Notes under the pieces: generated by a model | Databases searched by the model: none | Told to the model about the DNA's origin: nothing | Seen by the model: the letters and a program-made list of their open reading frames with translations, nothing else | DNA from: an uncultured Muribaculaceae bacterium | GTDB lineage: Bacteria > Bacteroidota > Bacteroidia > Bacteroidales > Muribaculaceae | Assembly: GCA_910578395.1 (NCBI GenBank) | Contig: CAJTPZ010000009.1 | Location: forward strand, 1-64,000 | DNA length: 64,000 nt | Direction: 5' to 3' | Made by a program: the position numbers and the translations under genes | In this document: positions 42,485 through 51,763 of the stretch, in pieces | How the letters are laid out: the number at the start of each line of letters is the position of its first letter | How positions within the stretch are numbered: position 1 is the stretch's first letter

Positions 42485-43732
42485 TTATTTTGAGTTCATC
42501 GCCTCGATCGGTTTGATTTTCATCGCTTTTATTGCCGGAATAAAACCTGCCGCTACGCCGAGTATCATGAAGACGACAACAATCTCGACCGCTCCGTCAA
42601 AGCTGAGCATGAATTCAGGTGTGCCTTTCTCGTCGGTTGTGATTACCTCGACGAGATTCAGCACTACTGTCGCGAATGTTATACCTGCGATGCCGGCTAC
42701 AGCTGTCAGCGCCATACCTTCCGACAATACCTGTGTGATGATGTCAGAAGGCTTGGCACCGATGGCGCGGCGTATGCCTATCTCCTGTGTGCGTTCCTTC
42801 ACTATTACCCACATGATGTTGCCGACACCGATTATTCCGGCTATCAGCGTGCCTGCGCCGACAAATAATGCAAGGAGCGATATACCCATGAAAAGATTGT
42901 CGATCATCTGGAATGCTTCAGACACATCCATGAAAAACATCGCGTTATCATCATCGGGGTGCAGCATTTTGTGGTTTGAGGTAAGTATGCGCATGATCCT
43001 TGGTTTCAGTTCAGTAGGCGATATGCCTTTTTTGGCTGTGAACATGATGCCACCAAGATTTTCGCCTGAATTGAACGCTTTTCTGAATACACCTATGGGT
43101 GCTACTACCGAGTCATCGATCTTGCTGTTGATACTTATCTCGCTTGTCTGATATGCAACACCTACAATTTTGAAATATACGCTATTAACTTCGATGTATT
43201 CGCCGATGGGAGAACTGTGTGGGAAAAGTGAGCCTGCGATATTTTTGCCTATGACACATATCTTTTTGTTGAGCAGGTCATCGGATTCATTTATAAAGCG
43301 ACCTTCCAGGACTATAGGTTCGAAGATTTTGCTGTATTCGCTGTCAATACCGGTTACTGTGGCTGAGGTCGACAGGGTACCCTTGCCTATGGTTGACTGG
43401 ATACTTGACATACCGGTCATGACCTCGATTTCAGGTATACCGGCCCGTATGTTGCGTTGGTCAGTTACAGTAAGTTCCCACGATGTGCCTTTGTTGAATC
43501 CTTGATGGCTCATTGTCGTGCGGTTGGGGAATATGATGGCGGTATTGGTGGCAAATCCCTCGAAATTACGTCGCAGCATGTTCTCCATTCCTTTGGCACC
43601 CCCGAGCATCATCGCAAGCATTGCTGTGCCCCAGAAGATACCGAATGCCGTGAGAAATGTCCGTGTCTTGTTTCGGGCAAGTGTGGCGCCAATCTCTTTC
43701 CAGTTCTCTATGTCAAAAAAAGTGGTCTTCAT
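42485..43732 (-). CDS. MacB-like ABC transporter permease (FtsX family)
   Basis: The 415-residue protein has the MacB_PCD periplasmic domain between a first membrane segment (TFLTAFGIFWGTAMLAMML) and three C-terminal segments with the FtsX motif ERTQEIGIRRAIGAKPSDI. It has no ATPase domain; the ATPase is encoded separately. It is paralogous to the next gene upstream. Confidence 0.92.
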   Translation of the reverse strand: MKTTFFDIENWKEIGATLARNKTRTFLTAFGIFWGTAMLAMMLGGAKGMENMLRRNFEGFATNTAIIFPNRTTMSHQGFNKGTSWELTVTDQRNIRAGIPEIEVMTGMSSIQSTIGKGTLSTSATVTGIDSEYSKIFEPIVLEGRFINESDDLLNKKICVIGKNIAGSLFPHSSPIGEYIEVNSVYFKIVGVAYQTSEISINSKIDDSVVAPIGVFRKAFNSGENLGGIMFTAKKGISPTELKPRIMRILTSNHKMLHPDDDNAMFFMDVSEAFQMIDNLFMGISLLALFVGAGTLIAGIIGVGNIMWVIVKERTQEIGIRRAIGAKPSDIITQVLSEGMALTAVAGIAGITFATVVLNLVEVITTDEKGTPEFMLSFDGAVEIVVVFMILGVAAGFIPAIKAMKIKPIEAMNSK

Positions 43733-43756
43733 CGTTATTTCTCTGGTTTTGCGTCG

Positions 43757-44977
43757 TCACTCGTCGCGCAGTGCTTCGACAGGCTTGACTTTAAGTGCCT
43801 TGAGCGCAGGAAAAAGTCCTGCCATGCATCCGGCGATAATCAGCACGACAGTCACCTTTATCGCTATCGATATATCGATGCGGGCGTTTGATATAAAATC
43901 GGTCCCTTCGATCAGATTGTTGATCACCTCCATTATGAGGATGCCGGAAAAGACTCCTATGTAGCCGAAAAAGCCTGTGATAGCGACGCTTTCGGTCAGG
44001 ATCTGTGTGAGTATGTTGCGTGGTTTCGCTCCGATGGCGCGGCGTATGCCTATCTCGTGTGTGCGTTCTTTGACTGACACAAACATGATGTTGCTCACGC
44101 CGATAATGCCCGACAGCATAGTAAACAGACCTATGATCCACATGGCAAGTTCAAGGATCCACATTCCTGCGCCCATCTGCAACTGCTGTTTAAACCGGTT
44201 CCATATCCGTACCGCGCCGTCATCGTCGGGTGCGAATTTATGGATGCGTGATAGTGTTCCTTTGATATCGTTTTCAGCTTTTGTGCCGTCTTCTTCGGTT
44301 TTTACGTTTTTAAGTTCTACTGCAAGCACATCGACCGACAAGTTGTAGCCATTGAGAGCCTTGGCGGTGGTGAACGGAATGTAGGTTTCCTGGCCGAATT
44401 TCGGGTTGATGACTCCGACTACCGTGAACGACAGATCTTTTAGTTTCACTGTTTTTCCGATTGATTCCTCAGGGGTCCCGAAGAGAATCGAGGCATTCTG
44501 TTCAGTGAGCACTACGATTTTGCGTTTCTGGTCAAGATCAAGCTGGTTTATAAAGCGGCCGTAGGTGAGAGGCGTGCCGCGTTTGGTGAGCTCATCAGGA
44601 AAAACGCCTTCATATCCGGTCGAGATATAGTCTTTAGGCGATGATATTGTGATAGCCGAGCCACTCATTGTCGATGATACCTGTTGCGCATAGTTTCCGT
44701 TCTGGCTTTCTACCGTTGCCAGATCCCGGTCCTTAAGATCGATATATCTACCTTCTTTTAGTCCGTTGTAGGCTTTAGAGGTGCGCCCGGGAAATATATT
44801 GATGTAGTTTGATCCCTGTGACATCACATTCTGCTTGAAGGGGTTGGTCACACCCTGCGACATGCTCAGCAGAATTATTAGCATGAATATTCCCCATGCG
44901 ACCGACAGTCCGGTCAGAGTAGTGCGCAGTTTGTTGTTGCTCAGTGACTGCTTTATTTCTCTTGCAAGATCAAACAT
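43757..44977 (-). CDS. MacB-like ABC transporter permease (FtsX family), paralogue
   Basis: The 406-residue protein has the same layout as its neighbour: TTLTGLSVAWGIFMLIILLS, a periplasmic MacB_PCD domain, and ERTHEIGIRRAIGAKPRNIL before the last membrane segments. Two different permeases with one ATPase suggest a heterodimeric exporter. Its start overlaps the ATPase gene end by 8 nt. Confidence 0.92.
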   Translation of the reverse strand: MFDLAREIKQSLSNNKLRTTLTGLSVAWGIFMLIILLSMSQGVTNPFKQNVMSQGSNYINIFPGRTSKAYNGLKEGRYIDLKDRDLATVESQNGNYAQQVSSTMSGSAITISSPKDYISTGYEGVFPDELTKRGTPLTYGRFINQLDLDQKRKIVVLTEQNASILFGTPEESIGKTVKLKDLSFTVVGVINPKFGQETYIPFTTAKALNGYNLSVDVLAVELKNVKTEEDGTKAENDIKGTLSRIHKFAPDDDGAVRIWNRFKQQLQMGAGMWILELAMWIIGLFTMLSGIIGVSNIMFVSVKERTHEIGIRRAIGAKPRNILTQILTESVAITGFFGYIGVFSGILIMEVINNLIEGTDFISNARIDISIAIKVTVVLIIAGCMAGLFPALKALKVKPVEALRDE

Positions 44978-45659
44978 TTTCGTCGGGAAGTATTAGGCCG
45001 TCGGAGATGCGTATGATGCGGTTGGTCTTGGCTCCGACACCAGGGTCATGGGTTACGATTATTATTGTCATGCCTGCATCGGAGTTCAGATCTCTGAATA
45101 CTTGCATCACTTCCTTGGACGTCTGGCTGTCGAGAGCTCCGGTCGGTTCGTCGGCAAGTATGATCGACGGTTTTGTAATGAGAGAGCGGGCGATTGCCAC
45201 ACGCTGTTTCTGACCGCCCGACAGTTCTCCGGGGAGGTGGTGGGCACGGTCGGCGAGACCCATGCGGTCGAGCTGTTCCATGGCGAGCATATTGCGCTTT
45301 TTGCGCGATACTCCCTGATAGAAAAGCGGCAACGCCACATTTTCTATCGCATTCTTATAGCTTATAAGATTGAACGATTGAAATACAAACCCTATAAGGC
45401 GGTTGCGCAGTTCGGCTGCACGGTTTTCACTCAGATTCTTGATAAGTGTTCCGTTGAGCACATAATCTCCTGAATCATAGTTGTCGAGAATGCCGAGTAT
45501 ATTTAGAAGAGTTGATTTGCCTGAGCCTGACGCACCCATGATTGACACAAGTTCCCCACGGCTGATTTCAAGATTGATTCCTTTGAGCACGTGGAGCGGC
45601 ACTATGCCTGGATATGTCTTGTTGACATCGGTCAGCGTTATTATTGCATTTTGCGACAT
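44970..45659 (-). CDS. MacB/LolD-type ABC transporter ATP-binding protein
   Basis: The 229-residue ATPase has Walker A GASGSGKST, signature LSGGQKQRVAIARSL, Walker B ILADEPTGALD and the switch His in VTHDPG. The N-terminus ITLTDVNKTYPGIVPLHVLK is typical of MacB/LolD ATPases. The frame is open to 45740, but the ATG at 45659 gives the family start. It is the first gene of the operon ATPase-permease-permease-adaptor-TolC-dus. Confidence 0.95.
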   Translation of the reverse strand: MSQNAIITLTDVNKTYPGIVPLHVLKGINLEISRGELVSIMGASGSGKSTLLNILGILDNYDSGDYVLNGTLIKNLSENRAAELRNRLIGFVFQSFNLISYKNAIENVALPLFYQGVSRKKRNMLAMEQLDRMGLADRAHHLPGELSGGQKQRVAIARSLITKPSIILADEPTGALDSQTSKEVMQVFRDLNSDAGMTIIIVTHDPGVGAKTNRIIRISDGLILPDENV

Positions 45660-45745
45660 TGCTTGATCCTGATTGGTCTTCGGTTTTGTTATCGTTAATA
45701 TAGACGTGGGTTGTAGCAAAAAAGTTACAATGCATGTCAAAAAAA

Positions 45746-47794
45746 TCAGTTTATTCCGTCACGGCGCAAAAGAGCCTCTATGGAAGGCTCCTGTCCACGG
45801 AATTCGCGGTATAGTTTTCCCGGATTCTCCGATCCGCCTCGTTCAAGTATCGTTTTGCGGAATCTGGCGGCTGTCGCACTATCGAAAATACCGTTTTGTT
45901 TAAACAAAGAAAAAGCATCGGCATCAAGTACTTCCGCCCATTTATAGCTATAATATCCGGCTGCGTATCCGCCTGAAAATATGTGGTTGAACTGGTTTGA
46001 AACCATTGAGCCTTCTATGTCGTCGAATATTGTGACATCTTTCACTGCGTTTCTTTCAAACGATACTGCGTCAACGACCTCATCGGTCACAGAATGCCAT
46101 GCCATATCAAGGTAGCCGAAAAGCAGCTGGCGTATGCAGGCGTATGCAGTGCCGTATTGCGATGCAGTGTTCATTTTGTCGATCATGACACCGGAAAGCA
46201 TTTCGCCGGTCTTGTAGTGGCGGGCAAATGTGTCAAGAAAATCTTTTTCTCTCAGGAAGTTTTCGTTGAACTGCGACGGGAGTTCTACAAAATCGCGGTA
46301 GACGTTTGTTCCTGACAGTGAAGCATAGCGTCCGCGTGTGAGCAGTCCATGCAGTGCGTGGCCGAATTCGTGCAGAAATGTGTTGACTTCGCCAGGCGTC
46401 AGTAGCGATGGTTTTCCGGCTACAGGCTTGGTGAAGTTCATCACTATCGATACATGCGGACGTGAGTCTTTGCCGTCGGCATCGGTCCATTGCTCTTTGA
46501 AGTTGGTCATCCATGCGCCCGGGCGTTTGGTCGGCCGTGGAAAGAAGTCGGTATAGAGCACTCCGAGATAACTTCCGTCGGCATCTTTCACTTCCCAGGC
46601 TTTCACTTCGGGATGATAGACCTCTATATCATTATTTTCGGTCAGAGTTATACCATAGAGTCTGTCTGCAAGGTTCCACACACCTTCGATGACACGGTCA
46701 AGATCAAAATACGGGCGCATTTCCTCCTCGTCGTAGGCATATTCTTTCTCTCTGAGTTTATTACTGTAGTAACTGTAGTCCCAGGGCATGAGTCTGATAT
46801 TTTCTCCCTCGAGTTCCGAGGCAAATTGCTTCAGTCTGTCCATTTCCTGTCTCAGAGGTTCGCGGTAGGCTGCTTTAAGCTTGTCGAGAAGATCATATAC
46901 CGCTTCTGGGCTTCCTGCCATGGTGCGGCGCAGCTTGTGTTCAGCAAAAGTTTTTGCGCCAAGAAGATTGGCTATGCCGAGACGCAATGCGGCTATGCGT
47001 TTTATGATTTCGGTATTGTCGAATTCGTCCTTTGTGTTTCGGCCGGAATAAAGTTTCCATAGCTTTTCGCGCAGATCGCGTCGAGTCGCGCTTTTCATGA
47101 AAGCGAAATAGGTAGGCTGGGCAAGGGTGAGGGTACAGTCATCATCGTTGCCTCCTTCCTCTTTCGCCAGATTGGTGGCCTCTTCGACAATGTGGGTCGG
47201 AACACCGTCGAGATCGCTTCGTTTCAGTTTTATACGATAGGTCTTGAGCTCATTGGTCACATTCTGTCCGAATTTTGTGGTAAGTTCCGACAGTTCCGCC
47301 TTCAGCTTCTTTAGGCGCTCTCGATCCTCCCCCTGCAGTTCCGCACCCGACAGAGCGAACGAGTCGTAGGTGTTTTGAAGCAGCATTGCATCGTCGGTGT
47401 CGAGGTCGAGGGTGTGGCGTTGCTCATATACTGTCTTTACATGTTTCCAAAGGTTCTCATTTAGAGTGATGCGCGTTGAGAATTCCGATAGCTTTGGAGC
47501 CATTTCCATCGCTATTTCATCAAGCGCGTCGTTGCCGTCGGCATCCATTAACGGATAAGCCACACCAAGCACTCTGTCGAGTGTCGCGCCGCTTTTCTCA
47601 AGAGCGATGATTGTGTTCTCCATTGTCGCAGGCTCAGGATTAGATGCTATTGCGTCTATCTCGGTCAGAGCCTCGGATATGGCCGGTTCAATAGCCTCTT
47701 TGATGGTTTGTGGAGTTATTCTGGAGAATGGAGGTGTGTTGTGTGGAGTTTCAAATGTTTGAAAAAAAATGTTTGACGGACAATTATTACACAT
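45746..47794 (-). CDS. dcp: M3 family peptidyl-dipeptidase (Dcp type)
   Basis: The 682-residue zinc peptidase removes dipeptides from the C-terminus of short peptides. The active site is FLHEFGHALHGLLT (HExxH), with a distal Glu region near FVELPSQFNENFL. The N-terminal helical region PFSRITPQTIKEAIEPAISE and the C-terminal block HIFSGGYAAGYYSYKWAEVL are those of Dcp. There is no signal peptide, so it is cytosolic. It is divergent from the C1 peptidase gene, with 120 bp between the starts. Confidence 0.93.
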   Translation of the reverse strand: MCNNCPSNIFFQTFETPHNTPPFSRITPQTIKEAIEPAISEALTEIDAIASNPEPATMENTIIALEKSGATLDRVLGVAYPLMDADGNDALDEIAMEMAPKLSEFSTRITLNENLWKHVKTVYEQRHTLDLDTDDAMLLQNTYDSFALSGAELQGEDRERLKKLKAELSELTTKFGQNVTNELKTYRIKLKRSDLDGVPTHIVEEATNLAKEEGGNDDDCTLTLAQPTYFAFMKSATRRDLREKLWKLYSGRNTKDEFDNTEIIKRIAALRLGIANLLGAKTFAEHKLRRTMAGSPEAVYDLLDKLKAAYREPLRQEMDRLKQFASELEGENIRLMPWDYSYYSNKLREKEYAYDEEEMRPYFDLDRVIEGVWNLADRLYGITLTENNDIEVYHPEVKAWEVKDADGSYLGVLYTDFFPRPTKRPGAWMTNFKEQWTDADGKDSRPHVSIVMNFTKPVAGKPSLLTPGEVNTFLHEFGHALHGLLTRGRYASLSGTNVYRDFVELPSQFNENFLREKDFLDTFARHYKTGEMLSGVMIDKMNTASQYGTAYACIRQLLFGYLDMAWHSVTDEVVDAVSFERNAVKDVTIFDDIEGSMVSNQFNHIFSGGYAAGYYSYKWAEVLDADAFSLFKQNGIFDSATAARFRKTILERGGSENPGKLYREFRGQEPSIEALLRRDGIN

Positions 47795-47882
47795 ACTTTT
47801 GTAAATAAATGTGGAAACGTGAAAAATAATTTTGTTTTATGACAAAAGTATAGAAAAAGAGTGCACAGAAGATAATATTATT

Positions 47883-47890
47883 TATATTTG
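47883..47890 (+). promoter_or_regulatory. -7 element of the C1 peptidase promoter
   Basis: TATATTTG lies 24 nt before the ATG at 47915. No clear TTTG is seen at the right distance upstream. Confidence 0.5.
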
Positions 47891-47914
47891 CATATCATTA
47901 ATATTTCATAACAC

Positions 47915-49126
47915 ATGACCAATCGCATTATATCAATGGTGGCATCAGCAGCAGTGGCTGTATCGATGACCGCTCAGACAGCTCCTGCTGCTAAGCAGGA
48001 TTCTCTCGGATTCAAGTTTACCGATGTAAAGATCAATCCGACCAACTCGGTCAAGAATCAGGCTTCAAGCGGTACCTGCTGGTGCTTCTCGGGTACATCG
48101 CAGCTTGAGGATGAGATCCTTCACAAGGGTGGACCTTCGGTCGATCTTTCAGAAATGTACACTGTACGCAAGGTTTATGAAGATAAGGCTGACCGTTACA
48201 TCCGTCTCGGCGGCACAGGCAATTTCAGCCAGGGTGGAGCTATCACCGATGTGCCATACGTGTTTGAGACCTATGGAGCTATTCCCGAATCGGCATATCC
48301 CGGCATCGCCTATGGCGAGGATTCACACATGCACGGCGAGTTTGAAGCTGTCATGAAGGCTTATCTCGATGCTGTTAAGAATCGTCCCAACCGTCGCCTT
48401 TCAACAGCATGGAAGCAGGGTCTTCAGGGCATTCTCGATGCATATCTCGGCAAGGTTCCCGAGACTTTTGAAGTAGACGGAAAAACCTACACCCCTCAGA
48501 CTTATGCAAAGAGTCTCGGTATCGACGCAACCGAAATCGTACCTTTCACTTCGTTCACTCATCATCCGTTCTATACCAAATTCCCTCTTGAGGTTGCCGA
48601 CAACTGGATGTGGGAAGGTTATTACAACGTGCCCATGAATGAGCTGAAGGCTATTGTAGACAATGCTATCAGCAAAGGTTACACAATTGAATGGGCTGCC
48701 GACGTGTCTGAGCCCGGATTCAAGTGGCGCAACGGTTTGGCAGTGATGCCTGCCGATAAGGACGAGGCTACTCTCGAAGGCACCGAGCTTTCCCGTTGGG
48801 TGGCTCTCACTCCGGCCGAGCGTGCACGCGAGCGCTACAACCTTAACGGTCCCGCAAAAGAAATCGAGGTGACACAGGAGATGCGTCAGAATATGTTTGA
48901 CCGCATGGAGACTACCGATGACCACGGCATGGTCATTGTCGGCTCAGCTGTTGACCAGAACGGCAATCCTTACTACAAGGTGAAGAACTCATGGGGTACC
49001 GACGGTCATATCTATGACGGCTACTTCTATGTTTCAGTTCCCTACTTCCTTGCAAAGACACTTTCTATCGGTGTCAACAAAAACGGTGTTCCTTCGGAGA
49101 TCGCCAAGAAGTCAGGCCTGAAATAA
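47915..49126 (+). CDS. C1 family aminopeptidase (bleomycin hydrolase/PepC-like), exported
   Basis: The 403-residue papain-fold peptidase has a signal peptide (MTNRIISMVASAAVAVSMTA). The catalytic Cys lies in QASSGTCWCFSGTSQLE (about residue 54), the His in TDDHGMVIVGS and the Asn in YYKVKNSWGTDG. This is the bleomycin hydrolase order. It is shorter than cytosolic PepC (about 440-450) and is exported, so it probably trims peptides in the periplasm. Codon use is rich in C-ending codons, suggesting strong expression. Confidence 0.93.
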   Translation: MTNRIISMVASAAVAVSMTAQTAPAAKQDSLGFKFTDVKINPTNSVKNQASSGTCWCFSGTSQLEDEILHKGGPSVDLSEMYTVRKVYEDKADRYIRLGGTGNFSQGGAITDVPYVFETYGAIPESAYPGIAYGEDSHMHGEFEAVMKAYLDAVKNRPNRRLSTAWKQGLQGILDAYLGKVPETFEVDGKTYTPQTYAKSLGIDATEIVPFTSFTHHPFYTKFPLEVADNWMWEGYYNVPMNELKAIVDNAISKGYTIEWAADVSEPGFKWRNGLAVMPADKDEATLEGTELSRWVALTPAERARERYNLNGPAKEIEVTQEMRQNMFDRMETTDDHGMVIVGSAVDQNGNPYYKVKNSWGTDGHIYDGYFYVSVPYFLAKTLSIGVNKNGVPSEIAKKSGLK

Positions 49127-49227
49127 TCAGTCATAACAAATTTTGATGGCAACGGGTGTGTCTTCTTTTATGTAGGCGCACCCGTGTCTCATTCGGCAAT
49201 AATAACCTAAATTATATCATACACGCA

Positions 49228-50178
49228 ATGAAAAAGATATTGTATCTTATCGCTCCGGTGTTGCTGGTTGCTTCATGTGGGGGCGAGCATAAGCCTGAAA
49301 AGCCCGACACGATGGTTGTGGCTACCTACAACATCCGTCAGGCCAATCATGGTGATTCAGTAGCAGGAAACGGCTGGGGACAGCGTGCTCCCCATATCGC
49401 TGATCTTGTCAAATTTCATGGATTTGATATTTTCGGAACACAGGAAGGTTTCCAGTATATGCTCGAAGATCTTAAGAGCAATCTTCCGGGCTATGAGTAT
49501 ATAGGAGTGGGGCGCGATAATGGATCCGATGAAGGTGAGCATGCCGCTATTTTCTATAACACTGATAAGTTCGACGTGCTTGACAGCGGTGATTTCTGGC
49601 TTTCGGAGACGCCCGACAGCGTGTCGTTCGGCTGGGATGCCGTGTGCCGCCGCATCTGCACATGGGGCAAATTCCGCAATAAGGAGACCGGTTTTACGTT
49701 TGTATATTTCAATCTCCACATGGATCATGTGGGAGTTGTGGCCCGTGCCGAGAGTGCAAAACTCATTCTTGATAAGATCAAGGCATTTCCGGAGCCACTG
49801 CCTGTTATGCTTAGCGGCGACTTCAATGTCGATCAGAATTCGGAGTCTTATAAGCTCCTCAATGAGTCGGGTATTATGCGCGATGCTTATGAGACATCGG
49901 AATTCATATATGCCAAAAACGGCACTTTCAACAACTACAATTCCCAGGCTTATACCGATCAGCGCATCGACCATATTTTCATGAGTCCTGAGTTTGAAGT
50001 GAAGAAGTATGGTGTGCTTACCGATACTTACCGTACGGAGAACGCTGAATCGGTAAAAGAGAATGCCGCCAATGCTCCCAAGGAGGTTAAGATTTCAAGA
50101 TGGCAGGCCCGCACTCCTTCCGATCACTATCCTGTGATGCTTGTGGTTGAGACAAAAAAGGTTGAAAGCACGAAGTAA
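49228..50178 (+). CDS. Endonuclease/exonuclease/phosphatase (EEP) family lipoprotein
   Basis: The 316-residue protein has lipobox LLVASC. The EEP fold motifs are VATYNIRQAN, FGTQEGFQ (metal Glu), YFNLHMDHVG, SGDFNVDQNS, RIDHIFMSP and the catalytic PSDHYPVM. It is a surface or periplasmic phosphodiesterase or phosphatase; the substrate may be a phosphorylated sugar, lipid or nucleic acid. The frame opens at 49156, but the signal peptide begins at 49228. Its leader holds ACCTAAATTA (49205-49214). Confidence 0.9.
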   Translation: MKKILYLIAPVLLVASCGGEHKPEKPDTMVVATYNIRQANHGDSVAGNGWGQRAPHIADLVKFHGFDIFGTQEGFQYMLEDLKSNLPGYEYIGVGRDNGSDEGEHAAIFYNTDKFDVLDSGDFWLSETPDSVSFGWDAVCRRICTWGKFRNKETGFTFVYFNLHMDHVGVVARAESAKLILDKIKAFPEPLPVMLSGDFNVDQNSESYKLLNESGIMRDAYETSEFIYAKNGTFNNYNSQAYTDQRIDHIFMSPEFEVKKYGVLTDTYRTENAESVKENAANAPKEVKISRWQARTPSDHYPVMLVVETKKVESTK

Positions 50179-50202
50179 ACAATAAATATTCTCTTATTGA
50201 CA

Positions 50203-50238
50203 AAATGGGCTGCGTCTGAAAAGTGACGCAGCCCATTT
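50203..50238. terminator. Bidirectional terminator between the EEP and GH43 genes
   Basis: A perfect 14-bp stem, AAATGGGCTGCGTC (50203-50216) with its complement at 50225-50238 and an 8-nt loop, between convergent genes. Confidence 0.85.
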
Positions 50239-50267
50239 ATTATAGGTCTATGGATGTGTGAGGTCCG

Positions 50268-51299
50268 TTATTTTATAGTGATTGCTTCGGGACCAGTGAA
50301 AGTCATCTTCACCGGTTTGATAAAGCCGTCTTCGTCAAATTCGAGCTTATCGATGCATGTCGAACGTTCGTTGTAGTGCTTGATATCGAGTCCGCGGCGG
50401 TGATAGACGATGTAATAGTCATCGGTGCCGGGGATCTGTATTACGGAGTGATGCCCGGCGCCTGTGGCGATCTCAGGATCCTGCTGGAGTATAGTGCCTA
50501 TACGTTCAAACGGACCAAGAGGGGAGTCGGCTATAGCGTAGGCTACTCTATAGTCAGGGCCGGTCCATCCGCCCTCCGACCACATGAAGTAATATTTGCC
50601 GTTGCGCTTGAGCATAAACGGTCCTTCCACATAATCCTTTGGAGTGACTTCCTTATATATATCACCGTCGTCAAATTTGCCAATCGAGGTGAGGTCGTCA
50701 TTGAGTTTCACCACATTGCAGTGACGCCACCCGCCGTAGTACATGTAATATTGTCCGTCATCGTCGAGAAATACATACTGGTCGATGGGCTGGGCGCCGT
50801 TGATGATTTTGTCGATAAGCGGCTTGCCTAAGGCGTCTTTAAATGGACCTTCAGGACGATCGGACACAGCTACGCCGATACCGCCAAGACGTTCATTGTT
50901 CTGTATGTCGTTGGCACCGAAATAGAGGTAGTACTTGTCACCCTTCTTTACGATTGCGGGAGCCCAAAGAGCGTAATCGGCCCATTTCACGTCTCTGATA
51001 TGCAGAACTTCGTTGTGTTTTGTCCAGTTTACAAGGTCGGGTGACGAGAATGCATCTAAGTGTGTCTGTAGGTTGTATTCCGGATTTCCGGCGTCGGTCT
51101 TTCGCTCAAGATCGGCTTTATACTTTTCCTTGTCGGCACCGTAAAGACGTGAAAGTGTGGGGTAGATCCATACTTCCTTTCCTATGACAATGCCTTCGGG
51201 ATCGGCATACCAGCCTGGGAAAACCGGATTAATCGCACTTGCGCCTATTGCGGCTGCTGCCGACAGGCCTAAAGTTATAAACTTTAGATTCTTTTTCAT
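50268..51299 (-). CDS. Glycoside hydrolase family 43 enzyme
   Basis: The 343-residue five-bladed propeller hydrolase has a signal peptide ending GASA. The three GH43 acids are visible: base Asp in PGWYADPEGIV, the pKa-modulating Asp in QPIDQYVFLDDDG and the acid Glu in DYVEGPFMLKR. SSPDLVNWTKHNEV and ALWAPAIVKKGDKYYLYF are typical blades. It probably cleaves arabinose- or xylose-containing side chains; the exact linkage cannot be told. It is divergent from the first susC gene and belongs to the utilization locus. Confidence 0.9.
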   Translation of the reverse strand: MKKNLKFITLGLSAAAAIGASAINPVFPGWYADPEGIVIGKEVWIYPTLSRLYGADKEKYKADLERKTDAGNPEYNLQTHLDAFSSPDLVNWTKHNEVLHIRDVKWADYALWAPAIVKKGDKYYLYFGANDIQNNERLGGIGVAVSDRPEGPFKDALGKPLIDKIINGAQPIDQYVFLDDDGQYYMYYGGWRHCNVVKLNDDLTSIGKFDDGDIYKEVTPKDYVEGPFMLKRNGKYYFMWSEGGWTGPDYRVAYAIADSPLGPFERIGTILQQDPEIATGAGHHSVIQIPGTDDYYIVYHRRGLDIKHYNERSTCIDKLEFDEDGFIKPVKMTFTGPEAITIK

Positions 51300-51330
51300 T
51301 ATTCGATGTCGTTATGATATTGATTCTTTG

Positions 51331-51338
51331 CAAAGATA
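51331..51338 (-). promoter_or_regulatory. -7 element of the GH43 promoter
   Basis: On the minus strand TATCTTTG matches TAnnTTTG, 32 nt before the start codon at 51299. It sits within the inverted repeat ATTCTTTG/CAAAGAAT (51324-51348). Confidence 0.55.
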
Positions 51339-51577
51339 ACAAAGAATATCCGATGAAAAGAACATTGAATGCCGTTAGCTGTTCCGGTTTGTGTAATGTT
51401 ATTTTTTTTCGTTAAAAAAGAAATGTGTTTTAAAACAAAATTAACTTAAATCAAAAGGTGTTGCATTGGCGAATGTAATTCGGCTATAAGCTTGCCATTA
51501 TCATAAGCATATTGTTTTGCTCTGAAATCATAGAGACCGAAATAATAAAAATAACAGAATTTTTAGGTGGTTAAATT

Positions 51578-51636
51578 ACTGTGAATCAGTCTATTTACCC
51601 CCCCCCTAAAGCAGTCTTTATGTTTTAAAACATAAA
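51578..51636 (+). promoter_or_regulatory. Shared susC leader block, copy 1
   Basis: In order: the dyad ACTG-N5-CAGT (51578-51590), TTTA followed by nine C (51598-51606) and TAAA, then the perfect 20-bp palindrome TTTATGTTTTAAAACATAAA (51617-51636). The palindrome centre is 137 nt before the susC ATG. The same elements in the same order precede the second susC. A further shared TATACCAATC lies at 51741-51750. Confidence 0.7.
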
Positions 51637-51763
51637 AGCCTGATGTTAAAAAGCTTGCATGGCTCGTTAATAAACCGTAACTTGCTTGCGTATTAGTACA
51701 ATCTTGGTACACTTCGTTTTGATAACGATTATTGTTTTATTATACCAATCATTACCTAAAATT

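Larger units (their letters stand above)
51300..51763. other. Gene-free regulatory region between GH43 and susC 1
   Basis: The region is AT-rich and has no gene. It holds the GH43 promoter at 51331-51338, an inverted repeat ATTCTTTG/CAAAGAAT (51324-51348), the shared susC leader block (51578-51636) and TATACCAATC before the start codon. Confidence 0.6.
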